Of a stretch of DNA of 64,000 bases, positions 61,830-64,000 are shown in pieces. Under the pieces are notes generated by a model. The model had not been told where the DNA came from and ran no database searches. It saw only the letters and a program-made list of their open reading frames with translations. Position numbers and translations under genes: made by a program. Each line of letters starts with the position of its first letter. Position 1 is the stretch's first letter. The stretch is from Quillaja saponaria (taxonomy: Eukaryota > Streptophyta > Magnoliopsida > Fabales > Quillajaceae), in contig CM055607.1 of the NCBI GenBank assembly GCA_029379385.1, positions 12,338,001 through 12,402,000 on the forward strand, read 5' to 3'.

Positions 61830-63572
61830 TTCAGTTGCTTTTATAATGGGACTATCTGTTGGTGAATCCTTTTCTTTTTGCTTTTACTTTTCCTTTTTGT
61901 TTTTACTTTTTTTGAGTAAGTACAGGTGTAAAGTAGAGTAGATTTTATTATAAATTTTAGTCCATCTAAAGAAATGGTACTTGAGTTGTAAAAGGGAAAA
62001 AATCATACACTCCAAATGAGATATATTTTGGTTAATAAACTAATTACATTGCATAACAAAATATAAAATGGTTTATAAAACTATTAATTTATGCAATACC
62101 TCTTAAAAAGAATAAAAATGAGAAAACAAAATTATATATTTTAAAAATTAAAAATTATTAATAGATATGTCTATCGATTGATTTGATTCAAATTTTTATA
62201 AGTTTTGTTCAGAAATAAATAAGGTTGTCAATTTTTCTAAAATAACTCACTAACCTCCAAGAAAATATGACATGTGGGTGTTTTAGGGTTTGAATGGTAA
62301 AAGTATATAAGAGTAAGGAAAACATTTTGAATTTGACAAAATTTCCAAATACATAAACTCAATTAAATAAATATATATATAATAGAAAAAATTAAAAATT
62401 TTATGTTATAATTGATTTGGTACGATTTAACAAGTACAAGTTTTAGTAAAATCACGAATCAAACAGCAGATGTCATGTTTTAGAATTACTAAAACAAAAA
62501 ATGTTCAAATTTAGTTGATTTGGTTACATTTTACAATTTTGATTGATTTTTCCTCAACTCTAGTTATTAATAATCTTTTTTTTTTGGGTCAGAAAATATC
62601 ACAAATATCTTTATCTTTAATTACATTTTATTTATTTATAAATTATATCAATTATTTCTCATTCAACACCCACAAACCTATAAATTACTTTAAATTCTTT
62701 TTACATAAAAAATGCAAAGCTGATCAAGAATAATAATGATATCTTTGTTGGGGAACCTCGTAAGTCAAAAGTCTACCCAAAAATATATATATAAGAATGA
62801 TTTTATTTGACTTTTGAAAGATATTTTTCTCAATTAACTTTAAAGATATTTTTTGGTTTAAAAGTGAACTTTTCCTTTGTGATCCTTTTAGCAACCGGTC
62901 GTTGTGGGGAAAATACTTATAAAAAAAGAAAAAAAAATTTAAAGGAATTCAGTAGCACTAAGAAGGCGAGTACCAAGCCTTCCCTTAGTCGAGAGGGTAA
63001 GGATGTACCGCGAGGTTTTTAAATATCTCCACAAGTTTGGTGGTATTAATTTATTGGGGAACTGAGAGATATTTTGGGATCAACGGGAAAAGGCAAAAAG
63101 AAAGAAAAGAAATATCTCTCTACCAAAAAAATAAAAGAAATATCTCTGTACCAAAAAAATAAAAGAAATATACCGCGGGACTTGTCTCAGATACCGACTG
63201 CTTGTCAATCCAGAATTTTCTTTTTCTTTTTCCTCCTTATTCTTGTTCTTTTTCAATCAGTATTTCGATTTTGAACTTGGGGATTTATTGGTAATTTTAA
63301 TTCACGAAAAGCAACATTGAACCACTCAGATTTAGATTTTTCGTAGGAACTTGCTAAACAAATATCATGCACCCAACTAAAAATAAAATATTAGTTGTTT
63401 GATTATTCTTTAATCTCTCAAATTTTATTTAGTTCCAAAAAAATATTAAATTGGTTTTGTCCTGTAACAAAATTAGAATCTCGTCTCACTAACAAAAAAC
63501 GGAAGTGAGGGTGTGACGAGCTAGGTCGTCCCTTCAAACAATCAGCCACAATTAAAAACTTTCAAGGAGTGA
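61830..63572. other. Intergenic, no gene recognised
   Basis: AT-rich, with a short tandem repeat at about 63106-63172 (phrase AGAAATATCTCTnTACC then AAAAAAATAAAAG, two full units and a partial third). A short segment near 62890-63020 and 63170-63210 contains unusual CG-rich words (ACCGCGAGG, ACCGCGGGA) of unknown origin. Confidence 0.5.
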
Positions 63573-63845
63573 TCAACATGTAAATATCCCACAAGGAGGT
63601 ATGGCTGCCAAAATAGAGTTACTAATTTTATCAAAAAACCTACATTTGCCACTTCTGAAGTAGAAGTTTATGTGATATCGTGCAATCTCCATGCAACTTT
63701 GCATGTTGCCAGAAGAAAGAGGGAAACTATGTACACACGAGTGATACAAGCAGGGACAAAAAAAGGTCATAGAAATATTCAATTTTTTTCTTCTACCAAA
63801 AAATGATAGACTGACAGTTGGTTACAAGTCTTTGCTGGCTAGAGT

Positions 63846-64000
63846 CTAAGATCCATCAGCTGCAGGTGAAGAAGACTTCTCCCCAATGTCTATTTCCTTC
63901 ACACTAGCACTCAGTGATGAAGATGAATCACTTCTCCCTTCCTTACCAAGCTTCACACCATCGTCCTCTTCCATTTCATCTTCAAGAAAGGAACCTTTCC
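63846..64000 (-). CDS. C-terminal end of an unidentified acidic, Ser-rich protein; rest off window
   Basis: On the minus strand an open frame enters from the right edge: KGSFLEDEMEEDDGVKLGKE, then GRSDSSSSLSASVKEIDIGE and KSSSPAADGS before a TAG stop at 63846-63848. There is no stop in this frame up to the edge. The tail is acidic and serine-rich, typical of a regulatory C-terminus, but no family can be named from it. Its 3' untranslated region would lie below 63846. Confidence 0.6.
   Translation of the reverse strand, partial: KGSFLEDEMEEDDGVKLGKEGRSDSSSSLSASVKEIDIGEKSSSPAADGS

Noticed and set aside
62890..63210. CG-containing words (ACCGCGAGG, ACCGCGGGA) suggesting an organellar or tRNA insert
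   Set aside because: No cloverleaf, rRNA or plastid gene could be recognised; origin left open.

Overview
This is eukaryotic nuclear DNA from a flowering plant (eudicot). Genes are split by GT-AG introns and spaced by AT-rich, transposon-laden intergenic DNA. Every recognised family (plant rhomboid protease, class IV HD-ZIP, PORR, XBAT E3 ligase, PEBP/BFT, EMS1 receptor kinase, class B HSF, TMEM161, COR27/28-like) is normal plant gene content. A woody eudicot such as Citrus or a relative is my impression from protein similarity recalled from memory, not a proven call. No CRISPR array, bacterial operon, rRNA or tRNA gene was seen.

Layout. 1-2138 (-): 5' part of a rhomboid-like protease gene running off the left edge. 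About 2.2-22.2 kb: a 20-kb transposon-rich, gene-free block. In order it holds a hAT MITE with a target duplication, an LTR-bounded non-autonomous element carrying two GC-rich tandem arrays, a TRIM in LTR-internal-LTR-internal form, a long-TIR MITE, and a three-copy array of a 3-4 kb AT-rich unit. Two array copies share one hAT insertion and the third keeps the empty site. 22.7-27.8 kb (+): class IV HD-ZIP factor, nine coding exons, 779 aa. 28.9-29.7 kb (+): decayed PORR-domain pseudogene. 35.5-39.8 kb (+): XBAT32-type ankyrin/RING E3 ligase, ten exons, 508 aa. 40.8-41.6 kb (-): BFT-like PEBP gene, four exons, 173 aa, tail-to-tail with XBAT32. 45.6-49.5 kb (+): single-exon EMS1-like LRR receptor kinase. 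50.65-51.65 kb (-): class B heat stress factor (HSFB2b type) with heat-shock elements upstream. 56.1-57.5 kb (-): TMEM161-family membrane protein. 60.5-61.6 kb (-): COR27/COR28-like gene with a G-box promoter and a hairpin in its first intron. 63.85-64 kb (-): acidic, Ser-rich C-terminus of an unidentified gene running off the right edge.

The genes form no pathway cluster. Several concern development or environmental response (epidermal identity, lateral roots and ethylene, flowering time, anther cell fate, heat, cold and clock), but each looks independently regulated. The most unusual material is the transposon block, the PORR pseudogene, the COR27-like intron hairpin and the short signal-peptide-like upstream reading frame before EMS1.
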